From Haloarcula amylolytica JCM 13557 (GTDB lineage: Archaea > Halobacteriota > Halobacteria > Halobacteriales > Haloarculaceae), in NCBI RefSeq assembly GCF_000336615.1, contig NZ_AOLW01000047.1, positions 64,099-128,098 of the forward strand: DNA of 64,000 bases. Direction: 5' to 3'. Positions 8,482-16,690 of the stretch are shown in pieces (the first letter of the stretch is position 1; every line of letters begins with the position of its first letter). The notes below the pieces were generated by a model that saw only the letters and a list, made by a program, of their open reading frames with translations, made no database searches and had not been told where the DNA came from. The position numbers and the translations under genes are program-made.

Positions 8482-9045
8482 ATGACCTCAAATGTAGCTC
8501 GTCACGTCGATAACAAAGGACTCCGGTTTCTTCGCGCAGTCGAATACTACGGCGGAGAGGCATCCATGACCGATATTCGACAACGAACAGGACTTTCTCG
8601 GGATGCGGCCAACCACCGCTTCAGGCGGTTGGAAGAACTGAATCTCATCGAAGTGACCTATGCGGACGAGGGATTCGGCCAGAGAAGCCCGCCAAAGGTC
8701 GCCCACCTTACCGGGACTGCACGTCGAGAAGTCGAGCGAGGACTGTTCAGGCCCCTTCGTGACGACGCCCGGGGCGACGCGGATACGGTGGACTTGGAGG
8801 CGGAGATACGCGCCATGCGGAAGGAGATAGACCGGCACAAGCGTCGGCTTGACGCGCTGTCGGCGTCGCAACCGGGTGTTGACGACCTCGAAGAGCGACT
8901 CGAAGCCGCAGAGGAACATCTGGACGACCTCGAAGCATATGCGTACGAGTGGGACGAGACCGCCGAAATGTATCTGAGGGCACTTCGGGCGGCGCTAGAG
9001 GACCGGGGCATCGACGTGGGCGCGTACCTCCGCGACGCTCAGTGA
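8482..9045 (+). CDS. Winged-helix DNA-binding protein with coiled-coil tail
   Basis: A 187-aa protein. Residues ~10-80 form a MarR/ArsR-like winged helix (FLRAVEYYGGEASMTDIRQ, then TGLSRDAANHRFRRLEELNL as recognition helix, then a wing around EGFGQRSPPKV). Residues ~95-150 are a charged coiled coil (EIRAMRKEIDRHKRRLDAL and LEERLEAAEEHLDDLEAY). It stands alone after the integrase, with ~300 bp upstream. It probably represses or activates element genes; targets are unknown. The architecture is common in haloarchaeal mobile elements. Confidence 0.75.
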   Translation: MTSNVARHVDNKGLRFLRAVEYYGGEASMTDIRQRTGLSRDAANHRFRRLEELNLIEVTYADEGFGQRSPPKVAHLTGTARREVERGLFRPLRDDARGDADTVDLEAEIRAMRKEIDRHKRRLDALSASQPGVDDLEERLEAAEEHLDDLEAYAYEWDETAEMYLRALRAALEDRGIDVGAYLRDAQ

Positions 9046-9182
9046 AAGGTGAGTGCTGTTCAGAGTTGGTAGGACGGTATCTTTATCCAGACATAGGCCT
9101 GCGACCGCTGTTAATGAAGTATAACCACTAATCACGACTATTCCATGTTTCCTGACCGTCAATTCTCGGTCAAAGTAGCAGA

Positions 9183-9189
9183 CTTATTA
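9183..9189 (+). promoter_or_regulatory. TATA box of the M32 carboxypeptidase gene
   Basis: TTATTAA lies 27-33 bases upstream of ATG 9216. That spacing fits a haloarchaeal leaderless transcript that starts at or next to the start codon. Confidence 0.5.
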
Positions 9190-9215
9190 ACGGCCCTTGG
9201 GAAGTATGATGATAT

Positions 9216-10712
9216 ATGACAAACACGACGCAGGAGTCGTATGATAGACTTCTTGAAAAATACACAGAGTTCAACCATCTTCAGAGTGCGAAAGGCGTTC
9301 TCGAATGGGACCAGTACGTGATGATGCCCGAGGGTAGTACGTCTACCCGGAGCAAACAAATGTCCACCCTCTCCTCACTCGCACAGAATCGAATTACCGA
9401 TTCAGAATTCGGTGAACTGCTGGACGAACTTGACGGAGACGAACTCTCAGAGGAAGAGCAGGCAGTAACTCGTGAGATTCGGCGCGAATACGATAAAGCG
9501 ACCCGCGTTCCAGCCAAAATTGAGGAGGAATTATCGGAACTCACATCTAAGGCGCAATCTGCGTGGAATGAGGCCAAGGACAGTGATGACTTCAGTGTAT
9601 TCGCCCCACACCTCAAATCGATTGTCGAGAAAAAGAGAGAGTATGCGAATGCGATTAATCCTGACGCTGACCCATACGAAACGCTCGTGGCTGATTTCTT
9701 CCCTCAAGTCGAGTACGACACAGTTGAGCGAACCTTGCTAAAAATCGAAAACGAACTTGTCCCACTGCTCAAACAGATTCAGGAAAGCGAGGTCGAACTC
9801 AACACAGACGCCTTACACGGAGACTACGACGATGACGAGCAGTTAGCGGTGGCTCGTGACCTACTTGAGCTACTCGGCTACGACTGGAGCCGAGGGCGGC
9901 TCGACACATTCGATATGCCGTTCACGTTCGGACTTCCGTCCGATGCACGAATCTGTACATGGACGGATAGGAGTCTGTATCAAACGCTATGGACGACAGC
10001 CCACGAGGGCGGTCACGCATTCTACGCTCAGGGCCTCCCAGAGGACGAGTTCGGGACACCACTCGGGGAAGCCCGGGGAACCTTCGTGCACGAATCGCAG
10101 TCCAGTTTCTGGGAGTGTCATGTATTCGGAAACCGTGCGTTCTGGGAGGCGTTCCTTCCGTCTGTTACGGAGAGATTCCCGGACATCGATGCAACTCCAG
10201 AGGAGGCCTACGAGAGCGTTAACTCCGTTCGAGAACGGAACCCGCTGTGGGTAGAGGCTGACGAACTCACAGGGCAGATACACATTCTATTGCGCTTCGA
10301 AATCGAACGTGACCTGATTAACGGAGAAATTACGGTTGACGAGGTTCCAAACGTGTGGAACGACAGGACTGAGGAATACTTCGGCATGAGACCGGAAACT
10401 GTCGAGGAGGGCTGTCTGCAGGATATTCACTGGTCGATAGGTAATATCGGGTACTTCCCGACGTACACCCTCGGGCATGTGCTTTCAGCACAGGTTGCCG
10501 CCGCATTAGAACGCGATATTGGTGACATCGGTGAGTTAATTCGGGAGGGAGACTTTGCCGCACTTCTGGAGTGGCAACGTGAGCACGTCCACCAGCATGG
10601 CCAGCGCTACACCACGCCAGAACTGATTCGAAAAGTGACCGGGGAAGACCTCTCAGCGGACTACTTCATCAAGTATGTCTCAGATAAGTACACTGACCTC
10701 TACGATTTATAG
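9216..10712 (+). CDS. Thermostable carboxypeptidase 1, peptidase family M32
   Basis: A 498-aa zinc metallocarboxypeptidase of normal family length (~500). The zinc motif HEGGH is at 263-267 (WTTAHEGGHAFYAQGLP) and the family signature HESQSSFWE is at 292-300. Other conserved blocks include FDMPFTFGLPSDARICT, NPLWVEADELT and IGYFPTYTLG. The family removes C-terminal amino acids from peptides in the cytoplasm. Codon use is visibly more AT-rich than the chromosome flanks, in keeping with acquisition from elsewhere. A metabolic peptidase is unusual cargo for such an element. It stands alone, with ~170 bp upstream and ~200 bp downstream free of genes. Confidence 0.93.
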   Translation: MTNTTQESYDRLLEKYTEFNHLQSAKGVLEWDQYVMMPEGSTSTRSKQMSTLSSLAQNRITDSEFGELLDELDGDELSEEEQAVTREIRREYDKATRVPAKIEEELSELTSKAQSAWNEAKDSDDFSVFAPHLKSIVEKKREYANAINPDADPYETLVADFFPQVEYDTVERTLLKIENELVPLLKQIQESEVELNTDALHGDYDDDEQLAVARDLLELLGYDWSRGRLDTFDMPFTFGLPSDARICTWTDRSLYQTLWTTAHEGGHAFYAQGLPEDEFGTPLGEARGTFVHESQSSFWECHVFGNRAFWEAFLPSVTERFPDIDATPEEAYESVNSVRERNPLWVEADELTGQIHILLRFEIERDLINGEITVDEVPNVWNDRTEEYFGMRPETVEEGCLQDIHWSIGNIGYFPTYTLGHVLSAQVAAALERDIGDIGELIREGDFAALLEWQREHVHQHGQRYTTPELIRKVTGEDLSADYFIKYVSDKYTDLYDL

Positions 10713-10915
10713 GTACACCCATTCAACGGTATAGCTGACTGCGTTTCGTAGTAGGGTCTGAATAGGGAAACAGCGCTACTAACCACTGTTCTCAAATGTA
10801 AATTACCGCTTCGCACGAAGTGTATCAACGGATAGCTGGAAGTGCCTTAATCACGCGAAGGTTATGTCAGTGTAAAGATAGTGCTCTGTTATCCGCGTTC
10901 AACGTGGAGTGACGT

Positions 10916-11080
10916 ATGGACGTTCAGGATGTCGAGTGTATCAGCCGCGAGACCGCGCTCGACAGGACGTGCCCTGAGTGCGGTAGCATAGATTGGTTTC
11001 CGGCTCTCGTTCGGGACGATGATGGTGGTTTCCGGCTGGGCGCGCACTGCGACGACTGCCTCTACTCGGAGGTGCTGTGA
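10916..11080 (+). CDS. Small zinc-binding protein with two Cys-X2-Cys pairs
   Basis: A 54-aa ORF, ATG 10916 to TGA 11080. It carries TCPECGS (CxxC) near residues 22-25 and HCDDCLY near 47-50, a rubredoxin/zinc-ribbon arrangement. It is the first of seven closely packed ORFs and its stop overlaps the next start (TGATG). Function is unknown; mini zinc ribbons of this kind are frequent in haloarchaeal viruses and plasmids. Confidence 0.65.
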   Translation: MDVQDVECISRETALDRTCPECGSIDWFPALVRDDDGGFRLGAHCDDCLYSEVL

Positions 11081-11445
11081 TGCTGGAGCTTGTCTACGTG
11101 CTCGTCGTCGGCATCATCGGTGTATTCGTCGTGGGCTACGCCACGCCCAAGGTCGCTATCTGGGGGAGCCTCGGAACCGCGATGATGTGGATGATGGCGC
11201 ATCTCATCCCCGCCTTCTCGCCGGACGAAGTACTCGCCACGATTGGCCCGCACATCCTCGACCTGTTCTTCGTATTTCCGAAAGCCATCGGGCTGGCGTG
11301 GAATTCGATGAGCGCAGATGCGGGACTCGTTGGCGGACTGGCCGTCCTCCTCTGGGCAGTCGTCCTGCTCATCCCCTACCTGTTCGGCATTATTCTCGGA
11401 TTGTTAACGTGGCCGGAGCTTTTCGTCTTCAGGGTGATTCTCTAA
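11080..11445 (+). CDS. Small polytopic membrane protein
   Basis: A 121-aa protein with about four hydrophobic segments: near the N-terminus (LVYVLVVGIIGVFVVGYA), in IWGSLGTAMMWMMAHLIPAF, near ILDLFFVFPKAIGLAW, and at the C-terminus (GGLAVLLWAVVLLIPYLFGI and beyond). It starts at ATG 11080 inside the previous stop codon; a GTG at 11077 would add one residue. It is the only membrane protein in the element. Its position in a run of soluble zinc proteins is odd. A role in virion membrane, release or transfer is possible but not shown. Confidence 0.65.
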   Translation: MLELVYVLVVGIIGVFVVGYATPKVAIWGSLGTAMMWMMAHLIPAFSPDEVLATIGPHILDLFFVFPKAIGLAWNSMSADAGLVGGLAVLLWAVVLLIPYLFGIILGLLTWPELFVFRVIL

Positions 11446-11447
11446 TT

Positions 11448-11705
11448 ATGACTGATGATTCTCCCCGGGGCCGCACGGCGCGCTGGGAACTCGTTAAGTG
11501 GGACTGCCCAGAATGCGGGGGCGAACTGGGACCGCTCGACGACCGTGACCATTCGGTCTCGCAAGACGACATTTGGCCCGACGACAAGGGGTTCGATGAG
11601 GTCGCCTACGACGCCGCGAACCGTCTGACTACGCCAGTCGTTATCTGCCCTGACTGCGGGCGTGATTTCGACGTTCGGTTCGAGAAGCGTAAGGAGAAGG
11701 AATGA
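11448..11705 (+). CDS. Small zinc-ribbon protein
   Basis: An 85-aa acidic protein with WDCPECGGEL (CxxC) near residue 20 and VICPDCGRDF (CxxC) near residue 69, forming a likely single zinc site with a long insertion. It starts two bases after the membrane protein stop and its stop overlaps the next start (AATGA). It resembles the protein encoded immediately downstream (same length, same Trp-Glu-x2-Val/Lys-Trp lead and paired CxxC), so the two are probably an ancient tandem duplication. Confidence 0.65.
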   Translation: MTDDSPRGRTARWELVKWDCPECGGELGPLDDRDHSVSQDDIWPDDKGFDEVAYDAANRLTTPVVICPDCGRDFDVRFEKRKEKE

Positions 11706-11959
11706 GCGACATCGAAACCACCCGATGGGAGCACGTCGTCTGGATTTGCCCGCACTGTGGAGACGAAGACTTCCCCTCGCGCCTGCAACTGGTCGATTCG
11801 CGCGACGTGTCGATTGAATCTCGGGAGGTCTGGGAGGGCGAGTACGACGCCGAATTGCATAGGCGGAAATACGCCACGGAAACAGCGGTCTACTGCACGG
11901 ATTGCAAAACCGTGTTCGACGTGTCGTTCACGCCGCGCTCGCGAGAGGAGGACGAATGA
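11702..11959 (+). CDS. Small zinc-ribbon protein, paralogue of the preceding one
   Basis: An 85-aa protein with WICPHCGDED near residue 17 and VYCTDCKTVFDVSF near residue 67. The layout TTRWEHVVWICPHCG here against TARWELVKWDCPECG in the previous protein, and FDVSF against FDVRF at the end, points to duplication. It overlaps both neighbours by four bases (ATGA), so translation is probably coupled. Function is unknown. Confidence 0.65.
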   Translation: MSDIETTRWEHVVWICPHCGDEDFPSRLQLVDSRDVSIESREVWEGEYDAELHRRKYATETAVYCTDCKTVFDVSFTPRSREEDE

Positions 11960-12303
11960 GCGACGACGAGTATATGACTCGGGTCGCAGTCCACGGGAGT
12001 GTCCCCGAGGACGTGCCCGGAGACATCGAGGTTACCAACGAGGAGCGCGACGCTATCGTGGAGATACTCTTCGTTCGGTCGGACGACGAATATCGAGTGA
12101 TGTCTCGCCACCATCAGACCCTCTTTCTCGACCACGGCGGTGGCCCGTTCGACGAGTTCGGGGATGCTCTGGAGTCCGCTATCGAGACCGCTCGCGATGA
12201 GGGGCTTCCGCTCCTCCGGCGCATCTACTCGTGGGTGCCTGTGAGCGAGGCCGACGAACTCGGAGTCGACCGCATCCCGATTCCGTGGGAAGACGACGAA
12301 TGA
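11956..12303 (+). CDS. Hypothetical protein of the zinc-protein operon
   Basis: A 115-aa acidic protein without Cys pairs, membrane segments or a motif I recognise. It has an N-terminal predicted beta region (MTRVAVHGSVPEDVPGDIEV), a central HHQTLFLDHGGG stretch and a C-terminal SWVPVSEADELG. It overlaps both neighbours by four bases (ATGA), which strongly supports it as a real gene of the run. Confidence 0.6.
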   Translation: MSDDEYMTRVAVHGSVPEDVPGDIEVTNEERDAIVEILFVRSDDEYRVMSRHHQTLFLDHGGGPFDEFGDALESAIETARDEGLPLLRRIYSWVPVSEADELGVDRIPIPWEDDE

Positions 12304-12440
12304 CCCGATTCTCGATGAAAGCAGTCCTACACAGACCCGTTTTTCTCGTGCTGACTCAGAAACTCCGGGGGTTCGTGCGTCGTGAGAGACACGCCGCTGG
12401 GGAATCAGAGAGGTTGGGTCCCCGTCGGGTGTTCCTGTGA
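12300..12440 (+). CDS. Very small basic protein
   Basis: A 46-aa ORF from ATG 12300, overlapping the previous stop (ATGA) and overlapped at its own stop by the next GTG start (GTGA at 12437). It is basic (many Arg/Lys, KLRGFVRRERHAAG), unusual in an otherwise acidic halophile proteome, and has a short hydrophobic patch PVFLVLT. Support comes only from the perfect coupling geometry, so it could be a spacer ORF. Confidence 0.4.
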   Translation: MTRFSMKAVLHRPVFLVLTQKLRGFVRRERHAAGESERLGPRRVFL

Positions 12441-12862
12441 GCACATCTCTCGAACTTGTTCGTGGCGTGCCCGAACACATCCGGTTCTACGACGACGAAC
12501 GTTCACTGTGTGGAGCCGACTGTACTGGCGGGAGCGCCCGGGTCGTCCCCGACGACCAAGACCCCGTGGCCGTTGCTTCCGTTTACCTCTGTTCCGACTG
12601 CGCCGACGAGTGGGCGCGTGTCGCAGACGAGACCGAACGCGAGTCCACGGTGCGGTGCGTGTGCGACCGCGTTGAGGCCGGGACTATCTGGAAGTGTGCT
12701 CGACTCGTTCCCGCGAGTATCGCCCGGGCTCTCCACCATCCTGCCGCCGACGGTCCTGCCCCCATCTGTCCCGACTGTTACGAGTGGATTCGTGAACATC
12801 CCGTGAACTCAGTCGAAGAACCGTTCGATGACGCTCCGTCGTGGACTGAGACAGTTAATTGA
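12437..12862 (+). CDS. Cys-rich zinc-binding protein
   Basis: A 141-aa protein from GTG 12437. Cysteines are arranged as SLCGADCTGG, YLCSDCADEW, VRCVCDRV, KCARL and ICPDCYEW, so two zinc sites are likely. The segment between them is hydrophilic. It is the last gene of the overlapping run that begins at 10916; a ~115-bp gap follows. Function is unknown. An anti-restriction, transcription or host-takeover role would be typical for such proteins in elements, but this is only inference. Confidence 0.6.
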   Translation: MSTSLELVRGVPEHIRFYDDERSLCGADCTGGSARVVPDDQDPVAVASVYLCSDCADEWARVADETERESTVRCVCDRVEAGTIWKCARLVPASIARALHHPAADGPAPICPDCYEWIREHPVNSVEEPFDDAPSWTETVN

Positions 12863-12977
12863 AGGCAGGCTGTCATAGAAAAGTCCACGCACCAGTCGTT
12901 TTCGGTTGGGCGACGAATTACCGGAGCGGTAGATACAGTGAATACAGTTAACACACCAAACCCCCAACTTGTCCAAC

Positions 12978-13322
12978 ATGACCGATGTAGTGCTGACAAA
13001 GCAGAAAATAGAGGGTGGGAAAACAGCACAACTGAAGGAATGGATGGATGAAGTCTGTGAGCGTGAAGATGAGGCGATTGAAACGCTGAAGAGCGAAGGT
13101 ATGCACTCGGAAACGGCTTTCATCGAACATACCGCGAAGGGCGATTTCTTGGTCTACTATATGCGGGCGGACGACATGGAGCAGGTGTTTGAATCGTTCG
13201 AAGAGTCAACGCACGATATAGACGAGGAGCATAAACAGGTGATGCACGAGGTGCTTGAGAGTGGTGAGAACATCGGTGATTACGAATTGCTCTATCACAT
13301 AGATAATCCAGAACGTCCATAG
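12978..13322 (+). CDS. DUF6176 family protein
   Basis: A 114-aa acidic protein (VVLTKQKIEGGKTAQLKEW, EREDEAIETLKSEGM, TAFIEHTAKGDFLVYYM, HDIDEEHKQVM). I recognise it as the haloarchaeal DUF6176 family, whose fold resembles small ferredoxin-like or monooxygenase-like domains; no function is known to me. It is usually chromosomal, so here it may be cargo. The start is ATG 12978. It faces the methyltransferase gene tail to tail, with ~110 bp between. Confidence 0.65.
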   Translation: MTDVVLTKQKIEGGKTAQLKEWMDEVCEREDEAIETLKSEGMHSETAFIEHTAKGDFLVYYMRADDMEQVFESFEESTHDIDEEHKQVMHEVLESGENIGDYELLYHIDNPERP

Positions 13323-13431
13323 CGTCTCGAACAGTTCCGCATATCTACCTACCGGATGATTCACCGTGATTTCCTTGAAATATCCTTGGTGGGGACCGTT
13401 GTATGACACCCTCTGAAGAAAGGATTGAGGT

Positions 13432-14610
13432 CTATTCCTTCCTCGTAAGGCGCTCAAAGGCCACCGCTGTGTCCAACGCTTCTTGGTACTTCTCTTCGGC
13501 ACGCGAATGATACTCGTGGGCGGTCGAGACGGCTACTCCCATCTCCTCCGCGATGTCGCTCCATTCCCATCCGTTGGCTCGGAAGAGCAGGGCTTCTACC
13601 TCCCGTGGTGTGAGCCGACCACTCAACGCCGCCACTTGCTTCATCGTCATTCCGACAGATTCTGTCGGATTCGTTTTCGGGGATTTCCCGAGCGAATCCA
13701 GTAGGGCGAAAGCGACGTGTTTCGCGAGACGCGGAGGTACTGCGTTCCCAACTTGCTCAGATTGGCTCGTCGGTTTCCCCCGGAACTCGTATCCGAGCGG
13801 GAACGACTGGATAGCCGCTTCTTCTCGGACTGTCAACGCACGTGGCTTGCCGGAATGCCAGTGAGCGTTCGAATTCGTGATTGTTCGCGAGGGCGAATTC
13901 GGGTCGAGACGGACTTGATGATTGCTTCCGTTCGGGTCCCGGTTATACTCTGTATCTCGCCACTGGTTTCGCGTGCCTTCCCGGTGGTCAGACTCCGTAT
14001 TGTTGAGCAGACGCCTCGACGACAAATCATGGAGCACCGACCAGACCGATGGCGGGTCGTCTGTTGTCGTCGGTTCCGGCCACGTCGGGGTTCCGTCGCG
14101 TACGCCCACGACGAACACCCGCTTGCGCTTCTGTGGAACGCCAAAATCAGACGCGGTGAGAATCTGGTACTCGGTCTCGAAGCCAAGTTCGTCAGCGCGA
14201 GAAAGCAGAGCGTCAAAGAGGTCGGCGTTGCGGTCCCACGTCAACTCTCGAACGTTCTCAATTACGAACGCATCCGGGGAAGTCGCGTCCACGTAATCCA
14301 GAAACCATAGGAGGAGAGTGTTACGGGGGTCGTCTGGGTCGCGATGACCAGCAGATGAGAGGCCCTGACACGGGGGTCCGCCGATGACGACATCTACGTC
14401 GTCGGGGTGAATGTCGAGGAGGTCAAGCACCTCTTCGGGTTCGTGCGCGCCGAGGTCGAGACAGTAACCGGGCGCGGAATGGTTTCGACGGTATGTGTCT
14501 AGAGCATCCTCGTCAGCATCAAGCCCTGCCAGCATCTCAAAGCCAGCTTGCTGGAATCCGAGCGAGAAGCCACCAGCCCCACAGAAGAGGTCGAGAACCT
14601 TGAGAGCCAT
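13432..14610 (-). CDS. C5-cytosine DNA methyltransferase fused to a C-terminal HTH domain
   Basis: A 392-aa protein. The methyltransferase core spans ~1-310: SAM motif I VLDLFCGAGGFSLGF (5-19), catalytic PPCQG with Cys81, motif VI ENVREL (119-124), motif VIII QKRKRVFVVG and motif X QVGNAVPPRLA. The variable target-recognition region is very short. Residues ~325-392 form a sigma-70 region-4/LuxR-like HTH (LTPREVEALLFRANGWEWSD followed by IAEEMGVAVSTAHEYHSRAE). No restriction endonuclease gene lies beside it, so it is an orphan, probably protecting element DNA or regulating transcription. The added HTH suggests sequence-directed or autoregulatory binding. The target sequence cannot be read. Confidence 0.9.
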   Translation of the reverse strand: MALKVLDLFCGAGGFSLGFQQAGFEMLAGLDADEDALDTYRRNHSAPGYCLDLGAHEPEEVLDLLDIHPDDVDVVIGGPPCQGLSSAGHRDPDDPRNTLLLWFLDYVDATSPDAFVIENVRELTWDRNADLFDALLSRADELGFETEYQILTASDFGVPQKRKRVFVVGVRDGTPTWPEPTTTDDPPSVWSVLHDLSSRRLLNNTESDHREGTRNQWRDTEYNRDPNGSNHQVRLDPNSPSRTITNSNAHWHSGKPRALTVREEAAIQSFPLGYEFRGKPTSQSEQVGNAVPPRLAKHVAFALLDSLGKSPKTNPTESVGMTMKQVAALSGRLTPREVEALLFRANGWEWSDIAEEMGVAVSTAHEYHSRAEEKYQEALDTAVAFERLTRKE

Positions 14611-14771
14611 ACACCCCGTCTGGATGGGGGGTTCTTAGATACTCCGGGTGCGATTCCGGGGATTAGTAATCTATCAGATGACTTGACGGCAGAGCCTTCT
14701 TCTATATAACTGAATACTATATTGGCATCATATCAGAGTACTTACATACAGATGGTTCGAAGTACTGGGTG

Positions 14772-15149
14772 ATGGCAACTGAAAACTGCCCTGAACCGTC
14801 CCCGGAACCGTTGTACGACCTCGCCGGTGACCTCATCGAGAGTGGCGTGGTCACGATAACTGCCGTCGAAGACATCCTCCCGACTGACCAGTTGATGCTC
14901 TCGCTTCACCCCGCGTTGGACGCAGATGACGACGCGATTCGTGCTATCTTCGAAGGCGTCGAACAGGTGTGCGTTGGTGACCGGGTGTTCACGCTCTACT
15001 GCGACATCGACCCGTTCGGCCCCAGCACGCGCAGTCGTGTGACGGTCTTTTTCGACCCCCCGGGAGGCGTAGTGACCCACTTCGTTCCGCCAATCTCACT
15101 CGAAGAGGGCATCGACCGGCTCCTCAGTATCGCGAACGGTGGCCGGTGA
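14772..15149 (+). CDS. Hypothetical protein upstream of the putative replication gene
   Basis: A 125-aa acidic protein with no recognised motif. It contains the helices EPLYDLAGDLIESGVVTITA and EEGIDRLLSIANG around a beta-rich centre (VFTLYCDIDPFG, RVTVFFDPPGGVVTHF). The start is ATG 14772, downstream of an AT-rich stretch (14700-14760). It ends four bases before the next gene, so both are probably one transcript. It may assist the large downstream protein; HalX-like or Hsp20-like folds cannot be excluded. Confidence 0.6.
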   Translation: MATENCPEPSPEPLYDLAGDLIESGVVTITAVEDILPTDQLMLSLHPALDADDDAIRAIFEGVEQVCVGDRVFTLYCDIDPFGPSTRSRVTVFFDPPGGVVTHFVPPISLEEGIDRLLSIANGGR

Positions 15150-15153
15150 AACC

Positions 15154-16554
15154 ATGAGCGAGATACCCGACGATAACACCGAGACGACGCCTGTACAGAT
15201 TCACAACTTCGTAACGGAGAGTTCTATGTTCGAGAGCGAGCAAGAAGTCACCACCAAGTCGTGGTATCTCCCCACCCGAACGGTAGAGCACCTCCGCTCC
15301 TACATCGTCGGACAATACGGCACGCCCAAGCACATCGGAGCGTTCTGTACCCGTGCGATGCGGAACTGGATGCAAGCTAACCCGTCCGACGACGCTCACA
15401 CAACGTGGGCGCACCTCAAGAACGACTACGACTACGATGGCGTGGACGTGTCGGGCTGGAACTACCGCAACTACCGTGACTACACGGAGATGGACAAAGA
15501 GGAGAAGACCGCCCTTGGCTTCAGCGCACCTGTGAGCGTCATCGAAGCGTTCACCGACGAACTCACCAAGAACGAATACGGGAGCGAACTGGCGAACGCA
15601 GTCGAAGCGGAGATGCTCAAATTGGCGCAAATTCGCCGTATGAAGCACCTCATCACCGAAGGAGGTGCAGAGCGCACGGGTGAAGAAGCCACCGCTCAGG
15701 CGGGCGCACAGAAGGTCGAGGTTGACGAGCAGGGGAGTCGGGCAGACCTCTCCACCATTACGCTCGAAGATGACGACGCTATCACGATGGCAGAGGCCTA
15801 CCAGTTCGGTGAGAACAACGACGTGGACTGGATGACCCGTCGGGGTCTCCTTGCCGCCGTCGTCCGGGGAAGGGCTGTCACGCCTAAGAAGCTCCTCTAC
15901 GCCCTCGATGATGACTTCGGTGTGAAGAAGAGCCGAAGCAAGAGGAAGGACTACAACGCCATCCTTGAGCAGGCTGAGAAGGACGAGGAACCCATCTGCA
16001 TCGCCCCTGCGAAATTGGTGATGGATGAGATGGGTACGCACAACCTCCAGCAGACCGCCGGACTCACCCACCGCCGACAGCCCCTCACGTTCGACGAAGA
16101 CGGCGATGATTTCATCGAGATGACCGTCACCCTCTTCAACCGTAACAAGGCCACAGCCGTGGACATATGGGAGGACTTCGCCGGGGCAGTGTGCGACATC
16201 GGCTACCAACTCAGCGAAGTTGAGTGGAACAAAGGTGATGACGTGACAGCGGTCTACAAGGGAAAACACTACCAAGATGCCCTCCGCCGCTTCCTCCCCT
16301 TCATCAAGGCGATGAAGCAGGTCGCAGAACGCGAGCAGGACGACGAAGAGCTTCACGCCCTCATCAGTCGGGCCGACATCATCATCGACAGTCTGGAGGA
16401 CGCTCTGGACGAAGTGAACAACTACACTATTGGGACAGGGAGTATCCACATCAACGAAGCCTACGACGACTTCAAGGCGCGGGGAGAGACTCCCACGTCG
16501 CTTGAGTTTAACACCAAAGGTCGGATGAAGCAGGGAACGACCCTTGTGATGTAA
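15154..16554 (+). CDS. Large unknown element protein, candidate replication or partition factor
   Basis: A 466-aa protein and the largest unknown gene of the element. Residues ~28-72 look like an RHH-type or small helical DNA-binding domain (TTKSWYLPTRTVEHLRSYIV, then TPKHIGAFCTRAMRNWM). The rest is mostly helical, with a middle region DDDFGVKKSRSKRKDYNAIL and a C-terminal part rich in Asp/Glu. I see no Walker A, no HUH-type His pair and no nuclease motif. It directly precedes the C-poor, repeat-bearing intergenic region, the usual place for an initiator beside its origin. The replication role is inference from position and DNA-binding look. Confidence 0.5.
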   Translation: MSEIPDDNTETTPVQIHNFVTESSMFESEQEVTTKSWYLPTRTVEHLRSYIVGQYGTPKHIGAFCTRAMRNWMQANPSDDAHTTWAHLKNDYDYDGVDVSGWNYRNYRDYTEMDKEEKTALGFSAPVSVIEAFTDELTKNEYGSELANAVEAEMLKLAQIRRMKHLITEGGAERTGEEATAQAGAQKVEVDEQGSRADLSTITLEDDDAITMAEAYQFGENNDVDWMTRRGLLAAVVRGRAVTPKKLLYALDDDFGVKKSRSKRKDYNAILEQAEKDEEPICIAPAKLVMDEMGTHNLQQTAGLTHRRQPLTFDEDGDDFIEMTVTLFNRNKATAVDIWEDFAGAVCDIGYQLSEVEWNKGDDVTAVYKGKHYQDALRRFLPFIKAMKQVAEREQDDEELHALISRADIIIDSLEDALDEVNNYTIGTGSIHINEAYDDFKARGETPTSLEFNTKGRMKQGTTLVM

Positions 16555-16671
16555 GCCAGCAACAATCCCCTTTGGCTGGCGTCGATACGACGAAGAGCCG
16601 TTAGACGGCTGTTCTCAGATGATTGGTGGCAATACCTCAACGATGAGGCGATTAGAATGCTGGGGTGGGTG

Positions 16672-16690
16672 GGGTTGCTTCCCGCCCAAG
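16672..16690. repeat. Left arm of a 19-nt inverted repeat
   Basis: The arm GGGTTGCTTCCCGCCCAAG is repeated exactly, in inverted orientation, at 16997-17015. The ~306 bases between the arms hold the C-poor tract. Sequences outside the core are also partly complementary (GGGGTG-type blocks). Confidence 0.85.

Noticed and set aside
13432-14610. Complete restriction-modification system
   Set aside because: No endonuclease gene is adjacent. Neighbours are a DUF6176 protein and an unknown small protein, so the methylase is treated as orphan.
15124-16449. 441-codon minus-strand ORF opposite the putative replication gene
   Set aside because: The composition (Val/Leu/Arg-rich, not acidic) is that of a shadow. 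The plus-strand protein is acidic, begins just after an upstream gene, and is the better reading.
15154-16554. HUH-type Rep nuclease
   Set aside because: The only His-X-His (in SIHINEA) has a non-bulky context and there is no following catalytic Tyr motif or second conserved block, so I do not call a rolling-circle initiator.
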